Notes under the pieces: generated by a model | What the model was told of the DNA's origin: nothing | What the model saw: the letters and a program-made list of their open reading frames with translations, nothing else | Database searches by the model: none | Made by a program: the position numbers and the translations under genes | DNA from: Manduca sexta | Taxonomy: Eukaryota; Arthropoda; Insecta; Lepidoptera; Sphingidae | Reading direction: 5' to 3' | Length of the DNA: 64,000 nt | NCBI RefSeq assembly: GCF_014839805.1 | Contig: NC_051116.1 | Location: 310,001-374,000, forward strand | Shown here: positions 1-11,091 of the stretch, piece after piece | Numbering within the stretch: the stretch's first letter is position 1 | Layout of the letters: every line of letters starts with the position of its first letter

Positions 1-479
1 GAACACGCAATACAAACTCCTTTTACTTGAACTGTGACAAAACAAAACTGGCTGAATATATCTCGTCCATAGCTTTTACTGAAAAAAAATATAAACCTTT
101 AATAAAACCTTCGATTTATAACAAAGAGAGAATCAATAAAATACCGGTATACAAGTCTGTAGAAAAACGAGATACAAACCGAATGAGAAGCTCAATAAAT
201 ATGTGGGGGAGGTGGGGAGACGAATAACGTAATTTGTCTTCGCTTGATTCAATGCGCCCGATATTCGCACATAACTTACGGACTTAGCGATGTTGCTGGC
301 TGTATAGTTCGGTATTATGTAAAATGGCTAAATTAAACTAAAGTAGACGAAGCTGTGTGCATATTCATATTATGTAGGTGACGACTGGGGTGATGTCACG
401 CGTTTCATACTTGAATGTGTAGGGATGCGCAACTAGTGCACTCACTTTTCGCGTTGTGGAATTCTTCCCATGATGTAGT

Positions 480-720
480 GGGGAGCAGTGGCGGCCCTAA
501 ACGACGGGAGGCCCCAAGCGAAAGCAAAAAGAAACAGACGCGAGGCCCCGGGCAGAGTAAAAAAACGTTCTCCTGTTTTAACAGTTTCGTCGGTAAGAAC
601 GTAAAAAAAAGGTCCTGCGAGGCACCGCGCGAGGCCTCTGTAAGCGCGAAGCCCCGGGCGGGCGGTTGCCCGATTCGCCTCCCCCAAAGGCCGCCCTTAG
701 TGGGGAGCCTCGGCAGGAAT
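480..720. repeat. GC-rich block of unknown origin
   Basis: About 240 bases of markedly high GC content stand out from AT-rich surroundings. They contain repeated AGGCCCC/GAGGCC-type strings and a GGGCGGGCGG run. Frames are open on both strands (for example plus-strand 415-759), but the translations are arginine/proline/glycine-rich without any domain, as expected from GC-rich non-coding DNA. It may be a fragment of a transposable element or of rDNA-like sequence; I cannot tell. Confidence 0.3.
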
Positions 721-1257
721 TTCATCCGGACTGATGCTGAACTAAATTACCCCATATAATTTTACCCGATTCAGGTATCAAACCCGAGACCTTAGGACGG
801 TAATTGTACCGTAATACGGAAGCCATAGGTATATGATACCATTGATTGTTGAGTAGTTAAAGTTTTCCGAAGGCTCAAGAGTCTGTCTATTACGTTTTTG
901 AAGTCCTTGAATGCATCCAGGATGCTGATGTAGTATTTATGAAGATAACAATATAGTCTAGAAATAAACCACTTTTTGGATTTTATCGCGTTTTTTTTAT
1001 ATTATAAATTTCTCACCACGTTTCGAAGACTTTGAAGCCATCGTGGTAACAGAGCGAAAGAGGTATTGCTCGTCCGAAAAGTCATATTACAATATTTTCA
1101 TTTTACAATTATATATTTTTTAGTAGTTTAATATTAATAAATCTGCACCTATATATGTAAGAGGAAATAAGCGTGTCACATTACGCTGGCCATACTAACC
1201 TGATCAATTCCTCATTACTAAATGTCAATACGTGAATACGGGTATTTATACGTTTTA

Positions 1258-1567
1258 CTGGTGGTAGGTCACTCATATGTGGGAGTCTGCCTGGGTAGGT
1301 TTGTCACCGCCACCGCAATGTCTGTTTCTGCAGCCAAGCAGCAGTGTATAGTCACTGTTGTGTTCCGGTTTGAACAGCATTGTAGCCAGTGTAACTAGGA
1401 CATAGTAAGACTTAACATCTCATGTCTCAGGATGGCGAGCGCAGTGGAATCCCAAATTATACTACATAATTCAAGGTGTTGGATGGTGTTTCTACTGTTT
1501 CTGGGCGGTCCTTTCGCTTACCATCAGGCGAAAGGCAAGCTCGTCTAGTCATTCAAAGCCATAAAAA
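1258..1567 (+). repeat. Dispersed repeat family R2, plus copy
   Basis: This is a copy of an interspersed element of about 300 bp. Shared landmarks are GGATGGCGAGCGCAGTGG, TTGTAGCCAGTGTAACTA, CTTACCATCAGGCGAA and a final GTCATTCAAAGCAATAAA followed by an A-rich end. Other copies are at 2452-2732 (minus), 16455-16623 (minus), 19672-19845, 43855-43990 and 53505-53802. No coding capacity is seen. The A-rich 3' end suggests a retroposed non-autonomous element, but I could not find a clean target duplication. Confidence 0.65.
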
Positions 1568-2451
1568 AACCAATTCTCATCATTCATTAAAAGATGAACA
1601 TATTAATTAACAATGTGAATAAAGTGCACAATGTATATTCCTACTAATTTATTAAACCGAGTATTGTTAAAATGCCTTAATTAATAATGTTGCTGCAACA
1701 AAAGAAATCATAGGGAATTTTCGGAAGATTCATTTAATTAAGTTATTTTAGTTGCAGTAAGCACTAAGGTTGATGTCCTGCAATAATTTGAGGAATGTTT
1801 ATCCTAAACTATGGTAAAAAAATATTTTCCTTTGTTCTATTCTCTACATTTTTTCATTAGAATTATAACTTTTAAGCCGAAATTTGAAACTTGATGTTCA
1901 AAGGTAACAAAAATATTAGTAAGTAAGTAAGTACCTACCTTCTCTGTTTTATAATAAGATATATTAGGCTGTATTGTGAATGATATTAATGCACGTTAAG
2001 ACAATATTTATTTTAAAGATTACACAATTTTATAAAAATCAAATGTATGTGTTTTAGCTAAGATTTTTTGTAAAACGTCATTGAATTTTAGGTTTTATTC
2101 GTCCAGAGAATGGACATACCTAAATTCTTTCGACCTTACTGCCTAATAAATAATATGTACATTTTTTTCTTTAAGAGAGCCTTATTCCTTCTACGGCGAA
2201 TCCGTGTTCTCCCGTAGACAGAATATGGCCCCTTGACTATATATTTACCAGTGGCTAAAGGTGAAATTTTCCGAACAGAAACCCGACATTACATATAGGT
2301 ACTAATATGCATAAATGCGATCTGAAAATCTTTCTAATGATAGTTATATTTGACAAGAATTAAGCAAGGGAAACTGGCATGATTCGAATTACATGAACCC
2401 TTCACCACTAATTTTTACAGTTGAGCAAAACATAACTTTTTATTCCTTTGA

Positions 2452-2732
2452 ATGACGAGACGAGCTCGCCGTTCGCCTGATGGTAAGCAATAAACAGTAG
2501 AAACACCATCCAACACCTTAAATTACAAAGTATTGTTTGGTATTCTACTGCGCTCGCTATCCTGAGACGTGAGATTTTAAGTCTGATTATGTCCAGTAGT
2601 TACACTGGCTACAATGTCCTTCAAACCGGAACACAACAGTGACTACACACTGCTGCTTGGCGGCAGAAATAGACATTGCAGCGGTACTTACCGAAGCAAA
2701 CTCTTACATATGAGAGACCTACCACCAGTTAC
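2452..2732 (-). repeat. Dispersed repeat family R2, minus copy
   Basis: Inverted partner of the 1258-1567 copy, about 0.9 kb away. It begins with GACGAGACGAGCTCGCCG and ends with GAGAGACCTACCACCAGT, the reverse complement of the other copy's start. The pair could form a long stem if transcribed together. Confidence 0.65.
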
Positions 2733-3814
2733 AGAACTTTCGTTTACTCACGCGAATATTGTACAACGTAGATACTAGATATTATAACCTTTCATTTTTC
2801 CAAAGTTACGTTCCATTTTACCCGATAAAACTCGCTTAAAAGCGTGCATTTACGAATAATGCCAATACGCTGATAATTCTGGCACTTTTTACCTCCAAAC
2901 TCAATCGGGCAAATCTAATTACACACTTTCAAGGGTCGGGGAGCGGCGGAGTGCTTTTAGTTGTATATTCAACCTTTCAATGAAAAATGTATACGTAACT
3001 CGGCTCGATACGAATGAATTTCTTATGGCTGCATGTTTTTGTGACTTTTTTAGGTAGGCGAGTAGAGGTAAGTAATTATTGTTTGTGAGGGAATTCTACA
3101 TTCAAATTATTTAAAGGCACATTTGACTATTTCTTACAGTAATTTTCAGAGCATGCCATAGACAATCGACGAAGGACCTCACCTAAGATTTTTTTTATTA
3201 TAAGTTCCTGCCTTCATTATTAAACAGTTAGGCAATAAGATTAGGCTGCAGTGCAACTAATTCAGATACATTTTACTGAGGTATCAGCTTATAACTGCGT
3301 GTAGCTCGCGGCGTTGCCTGCGTAAGAAAATTTTACCGCTACAAAAGTCCTGAAAACACTGTAGTGATTTATAGCGTCATCTATTTGAAGAAACTGAATT
3401 AAAAACTCTATAATTTCGCATGGAGCAAATTACCGGGATAAAATATATCCTGTGTTAATCCAGGACATAATCCACGTGCCAAACATCCAAATCCGTTCAG
3501 TTGTTTCTGCGTTTACTTATAACAAACCAGTTTCATAATCTTTCGCATTTGTAATTCTACTAATATTATAAATGCGAAAGTTTGTGAGGATGGAAGTATG
3601 GATGTATGTTTGTTCCTCTTTCACGAAAAAACTACTGAACGGATTTGGATGATACTTTACATTAATATTGGTTATACATCAGAATTACATATAGGCTATA
3701 ATATATATTATGATTTTGTGTAATTTGGTCATAATATAGCGATCCATACCAAGTAAGTCGGAAAAAGTATCACGGAAAACTTTTGCAAATACCTACTAGT
3801 CTAAAACTAGGTAA

Positions 3815-4016
3815 AGAGGCCTTATTCCGCCTATAGGGGCAATTCCGTCTTTATGCAATTATGGGCGTTCTAACCGAAAGACAGTTTTGATAGCCATATA
3901 TACAACAGCGTCGAAAAATCCTCTATATACCTATACAGCTATCAAAGCTGTCCTTCGAATAGACCGCCCGTATTTGCCAAATGACGCAATTGCCGCCTAG
4001 ACGGAATAAGCCCTCC
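3815..4016. mobile_element. Small TIR element (MITE), CTTATTCCG family
   Basis: A 200-bp non-coding element bounded by inverted ends: GAGGCCTTATTCCGCCTA at the left and TAGACGGAATAAGCCCTC at the right. A second inverted pair lies inside (ATTATGGGCG against CGCCCGTATTTG). A related copy at 53396-53972 is split by another repeat, and a fragment lies near 2174-2235. The superfamily is not identified. Confidence 0.55.
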
Positions 4017-4810
4017 CAATCTTATCTATAGTATTATTATCTGACGAACAGGCGTTATTGCACGCGGAGCCACGACATAAACCTAGTTATTTTACAATAA
4101 GTAAGATGAACACGAACGTTGTTTTTCTTTTAAATAAGTTATCCGATACCGCCTTTCTAAAGTTTTGATCGTGCTGCCGCGCCATTGAATACTGATGGAA
4201 AGAAAGTTAAAGACGTGATCTTTGGATCCGACAACTTTATGTTCGATAGGCTTATTGGCACCTACAATGTTGAATATACGTGTAAGTCCGTCAGGAAATA
4301 GTTATCTCACTTCTTACTCTTACGAATTTTGCTGGATTAGTATTTGGGATCTTTGTTATATTTGATGTGCAAATTTAATTACCTATATTTGTCACATAAT
4401 TCTAAATAAAATACTTAATGCAGTGAACATTTCCGATAAGCTTGAAAGATGAGGACAGAGCGAAACAATATATATGTACAATAATAATATCAGCCCTGTA
4501 TTATATACTGTCCCACTGCTGGTACGGGCCTCCTCTACTACTGAGAGGGATTGGACCTGAATCATGGTACATTGTATTTTCAAAATTTTACCAATAAGTA
4601 TTAAATTTTTAATTTAATGTTTGCAACATAAGTAAAAATAAACGCACGACGTTGTAATAATAAGCCAGCGATATTATAAATGCAGGTGTTTGTGGAAATC
4701 TTTGGGTGTCTGTATGTCCTAGAACTAAAAGAAGTAACAGATGAACGAATTTGAATAAAATATGGAACGCTGTGATATAGAGGATGACCTGGATTAGTAC
4801 GTACGTAGTA

Positions 4811-5333
4811 TGGTGCGTTCGGGTAAGATCGGATACGGGGTAAGATCGTATAACGAAAAAAATACCACGAATCTATGGTTATTTTTTAGTTTAAGCTATG
4901 TAGGCGACTACGCTGTCTCTTTTTGCCCCAACTTATATACAACAGTTAATGCTACGACCAAGTACAGGTGCGCTATGTGCATTGAAACAAAAAAGGTGGA
5001 TTTCGCTTTTCTTAACATTTTTGAGACTTCTGTTTGATTTTATGGACCTTATCATACTAGCATTAGAGGCGTTATTAGAACGGAGTCCGAACTTACCCCG
5101 CGAAGGTCCGATCTTTTCTAAGGGTTTTAAATTTTATTACAGATATTATCATCTATTTTTAAGCTTACACAGAGAAAATTAGAAGATGATTAAATTATCA
5201 CATAAAGTAGCATTAATAATAACCAGTTTCATGTATAAAATGTTGGTATCGCTTAAATATTGTATGAGAAAAAAAATATTTTCGAGACTCCTCGTAACAC
5301 ACCGAAAAACCGTCCGAAATTAGCCGAACGCAC
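4811..5333. mobile_element. Possible TIR element with imperfect ends
   Basis: The left end GTGCGTTCGGGTAAGATCGGA is mirrored by a right end reading, in reverse complement, GTGCGTTCGGCTAATTTCGGA. The roughly 520 bp between them has no convincing protein. I read this as an old non-autonomous DNA transposon, with low certainty. Confidence 0.35.
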
Positions 5334-5576
5334 TCTACATAATATTTATCGATGATTACTTAGTACATATTTTATCCTGGTAAATAGCATATTTATTAAT
5401 AGATGGCGTTAGCGCCATACAGGTGTATTTATGGATTGCTACGATGATTTAGGGATTTTTGTGGTATGAAAGCCTTTTCATACCTAATCGGATATACATT
5501 ATTAGTAAGCATAAGATTGAAATGTATGTACCTAAATAAAAAAATTAAAAAAATATTTTATTTAGGACTCTAACTT

Positions 5577-5815
5577 GACTACCTCGTTGACGTAGTTGTA
5601 TGTACAACTATAGTGCTGTAGTTGCGGATACGATCCCCGGGTCGAGCAGTGATATTGGATTTTCTACTCCTCAGTATCAAACCGGAGACTGGAATTTGTG
5701 CCCGATTTCCATAAGCCCCCTATTAAAACATGGACGGGACTCACAAGGGAAAATAGATGCACCAATTGCGCCTCTGCCTACGCCCTACGGAGACAAAAGG
5801 CGTGAGTGTAGCGCT
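5577..5815 (+). repeat. tRNA-derived SINE, family B (degraded)
   Basis: The head matches the SINE-B start (CCTCGTTGACGTAGTTGTA), followed by a box B-like GATACGATCCCCGG and the family body with TCAGTATCAAACCGGAGACTGGAATTTGTGCCCGAT. It ends near the CGGAGACAAAAGGCGTGA segment that also closes the intact copy at 26850-27110. It is followed by a run of TCAGT-type short direct repeats (5828-5870). Confidence 0.6.
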
Positions 5816-5999
5816 TTCGTGGCAGAGATAGTGTCAGTAAATGTCAGTCAGTGTCAGTAAGGGTCGGTCAGTATCATCAGGGTCGTATCTATGTTAATGT
5901 CGATTGTTCGTGTCATAACGTTGACCAGTGGCATTAAACTATACATCTGGCTACTGCAAGTACGCTAGATTTAAAACGTGTAGTGCCTCGCCTAGCTTC

Positions 6000-6851
6000 A
6001 AGTAATAGTTCATTTACAAGTAAATAAAACACTTGGTTATCATATAATTATTTATTTAAAATATATTTATATCACTCGTACATTGTACTATCTTTTAAAA
6101 AAAATTACAAAAATGTATAGGTAAGTATGATAGTAATGTTTCTGGCAATATTTTTCCGACTTGAAAAAATCTATTTTGGTTTTTCGAAGCCTCGTTCGAA
6201 AATACTGAGCGGTAAACTTATGGTAATCACAAATTAAAATGTACAAATAAAACATCTATTTGAAAAAATACATAATTAGGTGTTGCAGGTATACAAAATG
6301 TAAAATTTTCAGAACTATTAAAATAAATTGTCTATATTCAAAAATGAAATCTGTGATACAAGAAATAAATAATTTTGTTCAAGACTAATTTGAATCTTAC
6401 CATAAATAATTGATTTGAGGCAATCGCTCTGTTTTTATAAATTGTGATTGATTCTCATTTACTAACATATTCACTAAATATTTGCACATAATGAAAACAG
6501 ATTTAAAAACGTCTAAAAGTTACATTTACACCCATTTAGCATATAAATAATACCACATAACCAATTATCTAAACTAGTAATATAAATAAAAAAGTTAAAA
6601 AAAGATTATGTAGCGATTGACCAAAAAAAATTTCAGCAATTTGCGCGCCATTTTCTTTTTTTCTATAGGAATGAGCAAAGGAATTCAAGACCGTACAGCC
6701 ACAACTGCTAGCTACTTACCAGTATATTCAGAAGTGGACTCTTTTTACTTTAATATAGGCTGATAAAATTAAATTAATTTTCAACAACTTGAAAGGAATG
6801 AATGTTAAATACAACTCCATTAAACCATAAACATCACAAAATAGATTATAT
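6000..6851 (-). other. Probable maf-S 3' UTR and downstream flank
   Basis: This AT-rich stretch follows the maf-S stop codon on the minus strand and has no coding signal. A candidate AATAAA in minus orientation lies near 6050 (plus-strand TTATTTATTT). A 3' UTR of about 800 nt is therefore possible, but the true cleavage site cannot be decided from sequence alone. Confidence 0.4.
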
Positions 6852-8855
6852 TTAAGGCATTATATCTAGTTCTGGTGGCAAGGGTATGTTTTTCATAACA
6901 GCAAATCTCTTGAGAGCGTCGTATTTGCTGCGTAAAGCTTCTATTTCGTCTCGAATCCTGTTATTTTCATCTTGCATCATTTCCATGTCATGCCATTCCT
7001 GTGAACATTATAATTATCAATATGGTATTTCTGAAATAAATACTATAAATGCAAAAATAACTCTATCTACCTATTAAACTTTTGACAGTCCACTAAACCA
7101 ATATCAAGTACAGACATAGTATATTTATTTTTCAATATTAATCCCATGGCGGGAAATGCACGAATATAGCCCAGTTTAAAGAAATTCAAATGTGTATTAT
7201 TTGTTATTACTGAACATTATTAGACTTTCATGTGGAACATGTAAGAAATTCTTGCACTTGTAAATTATATTGATTGTTTCTGTTATAAAATTATATTTAA
7301 TTAAATGTTAGTTAGTCAAATACACATCTAATATCTCATTCTAGAATGCTCCTCATTAGACACCAATACTATACATATAATATTACACTTTATAATAACA
7401 ATTTTAATGTTTCTGCAGAGCTGTATAATCAAGCAAGAAAATATTCTTCAGGATTGTCAACAAAATTAACTATAATAAATACGAAAAAAAAACTGATTTA
7501 GTTGCAATTTCAATGACAGGCAAACACGCCATAGGCTAGGAAAAAAAAAAAAAAAACCTGGTTAACATTTACCTGACTTTTCTCATTTTCCAATTCATCT
7601 TTCTGTTCTATTCGTTTGATGCGGCACGAGGCAGCGTATCCACGATTTTTGAGAGTGCGACGTCGTTGTTTCATTCTGAAACAGGAATTTAACTTGTGAC
7701 TACCAACCATAACATTGTTTTAGTCTAAACTGCCTAACTCAGCTTTGCGAATTAATTATAAATGATCTGTGTGGACAATATTTGTATGTTGTATGAATAA
7801 AAAAAACCCACTAAATCACAGAATCGGTGATCAATGGCTCTCCAGAAACTTTTCAACCATCATTTTGGCACAATTACGGTTTGCAAATTTATTGTGACTT
7901 GTGTGGACAATGTCTGTGTTGTGTTTTTTGACAAAAACAAAGTTCAGTACACCAGAGAAGATGTTGCTGATCATCGGAAACATATGAATTGTCATTTTGG
8001 CATAACTGTCCAACTGTAAGGAAAGTTAGATAGGCTTTATCTCCTAATTTCAATTGAAAAACAATCTGGCAATAGTGTAAGGTAATCATTTTCAAAACCA
8101 AAATATGCCAGCAACATAGATGGATTTTGTAAAGATATTTTCACTATTCACCTGACAATCTGATCTCGAGTGAGTCCCCTCATCTTGAGCTGTCGGTTGA
8201 GGTCTCGCACGGAGATCGAGACCAGTTCATCATCACTGATCTCCGCACATGGGGTTGGGGATAAAGGAGCCTGAAGTAGCACAGAATATACATAATAAGT
8301 ATTGGTACTTTAAATAATTTGTATTTTCTATCAACGCATGGAAGGCTTAGTGGCTTGAGTGACATTTGAAATCACAAAAAATAGTGATTTCAAACATGTA
8401 TTATATAATTTAAGATTGCAAAAACTCACAGTGAAGCCAATTAGACTTGCCTGCATCAATATTGATCAAGTATATTAATTAGAGATGATTTAGGTCATTT
8501 TGTAGAATCATTACAAAATTTTCACATTACAAATAATTCATAGAACAAACTAATGATTTTGCAGTAAATTAATAGTCAGCCATAAGAACTAACCAATTGA
8601 ACAATTTGAAATACAAATATAGAATAGTGTCTGGTAATCGGAATTTGTGTTGTACCGGTTCAGAATAGGTACAAAATAAAGCCCGGAAGTAGTCCAAATA
8701 CACAAACCTGCACAAGATAACGCGAGATTTTAACTACGATAAACCATTAGACTTTCATACTTTATGAGACCTAAGATACATTTTAAGTTTGAATATCACT
8801 ATAAACTTACCATAATTGCTTTCCTTCCACCCAGTTCCTTCAAATCATGAGGCAT
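6852..8855 (-). CDS. maf-S: Small Maf bZIP transcription factor
   Basis: A basic leucine-zipper DNA-binding factor of the small Maf class. Members lack a transactivation domain and act in the nucleus as partners of CNC factors (Cnc/Nrf2) at antioxidant-response elements. Coding exons on the minus strand are 8855-8811, 8270-8152, 7675-7573 and 6998-6852; all junctions are GT-AG and phases agree, giving 137 aa. The extended homology region is at about residues 28-54 ([17 protein letters not shown]). The basic region at about 55-76 contains the Maf signature [18 protein letters not shown]. The zipper follows, with heptad-like E/L spacing to about residue 120, and the protein ends ELDIMP. Length suits the family (vertebrate MafK/G/F about 150-160 aa). 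The start at 8855 is the only in-frame ATG in an exon with a proper donor; an extra 5' exon cannot be excluded. It is divergently arranged with the THAP remnant and Rtf1. Confidence 0.93.
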
Positions 8856-9702
8856 AATAAAATTTGGGACGACGGAGTAAAGGTAACGGAATCTCCGTTA
8901 CAACAGTTAAATGACACGTAAAATTAACTTGCACTTGCACTACACATACGTAATTATGTGATAAATTTTAGAAGCATGTGAATTCTCGTACAATTCTATA
9001 ATTGCTTTTCCTTATTGATCATTCGTAATATTTTGACCAGAATTTGACATAATATGGAAAAACATCGACGACAATAGAATAGAGGTGCAACATTTAAGGG
9101 GTAATTTAGCCGATAGCATGGATTACTTATAAAAAATCGACTAATTAGCTAACAGTTTCAAAAAAACATAGAGTAAACGATAATGATGCTATAACATTCT
9201 AGTTTGTTTTTGCAAATATTTATTTAAGGATAACATTTTCTTGAACCGATTTTTTGTGCTAATTACTGAAACGTTATTATTGAAACGTTTATTACGTATA
9301 ATAAAAATAATTTGTAGCTTTATAAAATATATATACAGATCTCGTTTCGTTACAAATGACAAATAAACCGAATATCAAGAACAAGAATGCGCCAAAAAAA
9401 ACAAATAGTGAGTCTATGGTCGATTGACGACTTCGCAAAGAAGGAACAGCCTAGCGCAACAAGGAACAAAAAATCTTTTGTATGGAATTGACATGGCATT
9501 TAATGGCGGATACTGCTATCTCTCTCTCTCAGTACAGTTTCTCTTTCTATTCCTCACCGCCATTATTATTGTTTGTTTACTTCCTGACGTTTTGGAATAC
9601 ATTTGTGTTTTATTGATTTATGTTTGTATTATTTGTTATTCAAACAAGTAAAAATATACCAAAAAGTGTTTTTGTTGGTGTAAGTGAATACGTATTAAAG
9701 AC
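8856..9702. other. Divergent intergenic region between maf-S and the THAP remnant
   Basis: About 850 bp between the maf-S start (leftward) and the THAP remnant (rightward). It should contain the maf-S promoter, but I see no TATA box at a convincing spacing. A plus-strand open frame at 9424-9651 encodes a hydrophobic, low-complexity peptide resembling nothing I recognise. It is followed by the probable 5' leader of the THAP locus. Confidence 0.45.
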
Positions 9703-9921
9703 ATGCCACCAAAGAAACGTTTCATTACGTGTGAAATTTGTGGAGATCGAGCCAGTCGAATAAATCACAAAAGCAGAATGTTTATGGCGAAATTTCCATT
9801 GGATGAGGTCAGGTAAGCATTAATTAGATGTTTTTAGTCATCGCGCAAATAAAGTAGCTTAGAAATAATAAAAATTCTCATTTTCTAATTACCATTATGT
9901 TACTAGTGATGTTGTTATTAT

Positions 9922-9935
9922 TATCGATATCGATA
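9922..9935. promoter_or_regulatory. Double DRE-like palindrome (TATCGATATCGATA)
   Basis: Two overlapping copies of TATCGATA, the DNA replication-related element bound by DREF (and BEAF-32) in Drosophila, lie in the intron of the THAP remnant. The identical 14-mer recurs at 10858-10871 upstream of Rtf1. Function is inferred only from the motif. Confidence 0.4.
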
Positions 9936-10164
9936 CCTGTTTAAATTTATTAATCTGCCCTCCGTGGTTTCACCTATTTAGGTCCAGATTCTGTGGGAAC
10001 ATAGTGATAAAAAGTAGTAATTCTAACTATCTACATACCAAGTTTAATCGCAATCATTTTAGATTTTTGCGGGTACGAATAATAAACATACAATTGCATG
10101 CACACGCTTTATAATATTAGTAAGATGATGACTGATCATCAGGACAAAAAATACTAAAGTCGTG

Positions 10165-10188
10165 TATGTGTGTGTGTGTGTGTGTACT
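10165..10188 (+). repeat. (TG)n microsatellite
   Basis: A short run of TG dinucleotides in the THAP-remnant intron. It is simple sequence with no further structure. Confidence 0.8.
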
Positions 10189-10857
10189 TAAAAATGCGTT
10201 GAGCAATCAATGTGCCTAGGCACTGTTTATGATTTTAGGCTTAAATATAATTTAATAAGCAATTTATTTCCAATTAAAAAATATTTCCAGATGCCGAAAG
10301 TGAGTTCAGGTTGTGGGAAGAGAAGATTTGATATATGTTCCCATAGAAAAGCTGCATACTTTAAAATATGTGTGTGGTTCTCACTTTAATAACAAAGATT
10401 TTAATAAAAGAACAATCGCCTTAGAAAGTCAGACATACCATCGAAAAATTTGAAAGCTGATCCACTTCCTGATGAAATGTTGTTTGAATTTCCGTGCCAT
10501 GTTTTTATAAACAATTATTGCACAAATGATAATATCTTTCAAGAGAAGTGCGACAAAGAAGTGTCACCATCCTTTGACTTTATAATTAAATATTCTCATT
10601 GTACCTTGACCTATCATAAGTGCAACTATATTCGCCTACATGGTGAATGAAGGATTTTATTTTAAAATATAATTATTATTCAACATGTGAAAACTTTTCA
10701 TTTTATTTCGAGTCCTCATTTTAGTCCAGCCTTGTAATTATAGTGCTAAAATGTTCACTGTAATATACAGTGAGTTGGATTGATAATGTGGACTCGAAAA
10801 TACATTATATGAATTTTATCAAAGTAGCTTTAGCGTCGATTCCCACCCAGTAGAATT

Positions 10858-10871
10858 TATCGATATCGATA
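10858..10871. promoter_or_regulatory. Double DRE site in the Rtf1 promoter
   Basis: TATCGATATCGATA holds two overlapping TATCGATA sites about 220 bp upstream of the Rtf1 start codon. DRE sites are typical of TATA-less housekeeping promoters in Drosophila, which suits an essential Paf1-complex gene. An initiator-like TCAGT lies at 10899-10903, which would give a 5' leader of about 190 nt. The transcription start is a guess from the motif. Confidence 0.5.
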
Positions 10872-11091
10872 AAAAGTGCTCACTACTATGTATTTTGTTC
10901 AGTTGGTAGTATTGTTATTTGACGTTCCTGACGTATTCTTCCGTGATATTGGTATTGATACGCCATGTAAATTCGATTTTATTACTTTGTATTAAGTCCT
11001 GTCTCTTAAAACGTAGTGATTATATTCTCTTTGAGAAGGAAAACCAAGCAAACGTATTTTAGCATTATTACGAGTGTTAAAATACAATAAA

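Larger units (their letters stand above)
1..5999. other. Intergenic region with dispersed repeats, no gene recognised
   Basis: I found no reading frame here that resembles a protein, and no splice-compatible series of exons. The stretch holds a GC-rich block (480-720), an inverted pair of a dispersed repeat (1258-1567 and 2452-2732), a small TIR element (3815-4016), LINE-like tail pieces (about 3300-3640), an imperfect TIR element (4811-5333), a minus-strand SINE tail (about 4478-4575) and a tRNA-derived SINE (about 5577-5815). Short open frames near 4810-5180 lie inside the imperfect TIR element. The remainder is AT-rich sequence in which I see nothing. Confidence 0.6.
9703..10647 (+). pseudogene. 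THAP-domain gene remnant (nonsense and frameshift)
   Basis: THAP domains are C2CH zinc fingers that bind DNA, found in cellular regulators and P-element-like transposases. Exon 1 (9703-9812, donor GTAAGC) gives MPPKKRFITCEICGDRAS and continues to a conserved FP pair. Exon 2 begins at 10291 after TTTCCAG and, in the same frame, supplies the second half with the Cys-x2-His pair in VCGSHF. The fourth codon of exon 2 is TGA (10301-10303), exactly where THAP domains carry their invariant tryptophan (TGG). After about residue 80 the frame shifts; the likely continuation runs to a stop at 10645-10647. Its final 50 bases match a dispersed repeat also seen near 38528, 53445 and 22082. Two lesions plus a repeat-derived end argue for a dead gene or transposon fragment. 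No transposase catalytic region follows. Confidence 0.75.

Noticed and set aside
415..759. Overlapping plus and minus open frames of 81-114 codons
   Set aside because: They exist because of high GC; translations are Arg/Pro/Gly-rich with no domain, and both strands are open at once.
5820..5875. TCAGT-rich short repeats as a possible telomeric (TTAGG) tract
   Set aside because: The units are GTCAGT/GTCGGT-like and irregular, not the insect TTAGG repeat.
10301..10303. TGA in the THAP exon read as selenocysteine
   Set aside because: The family has Trp here, no selenocysteine logic applies, and a downstream frameshift also disables the frame.
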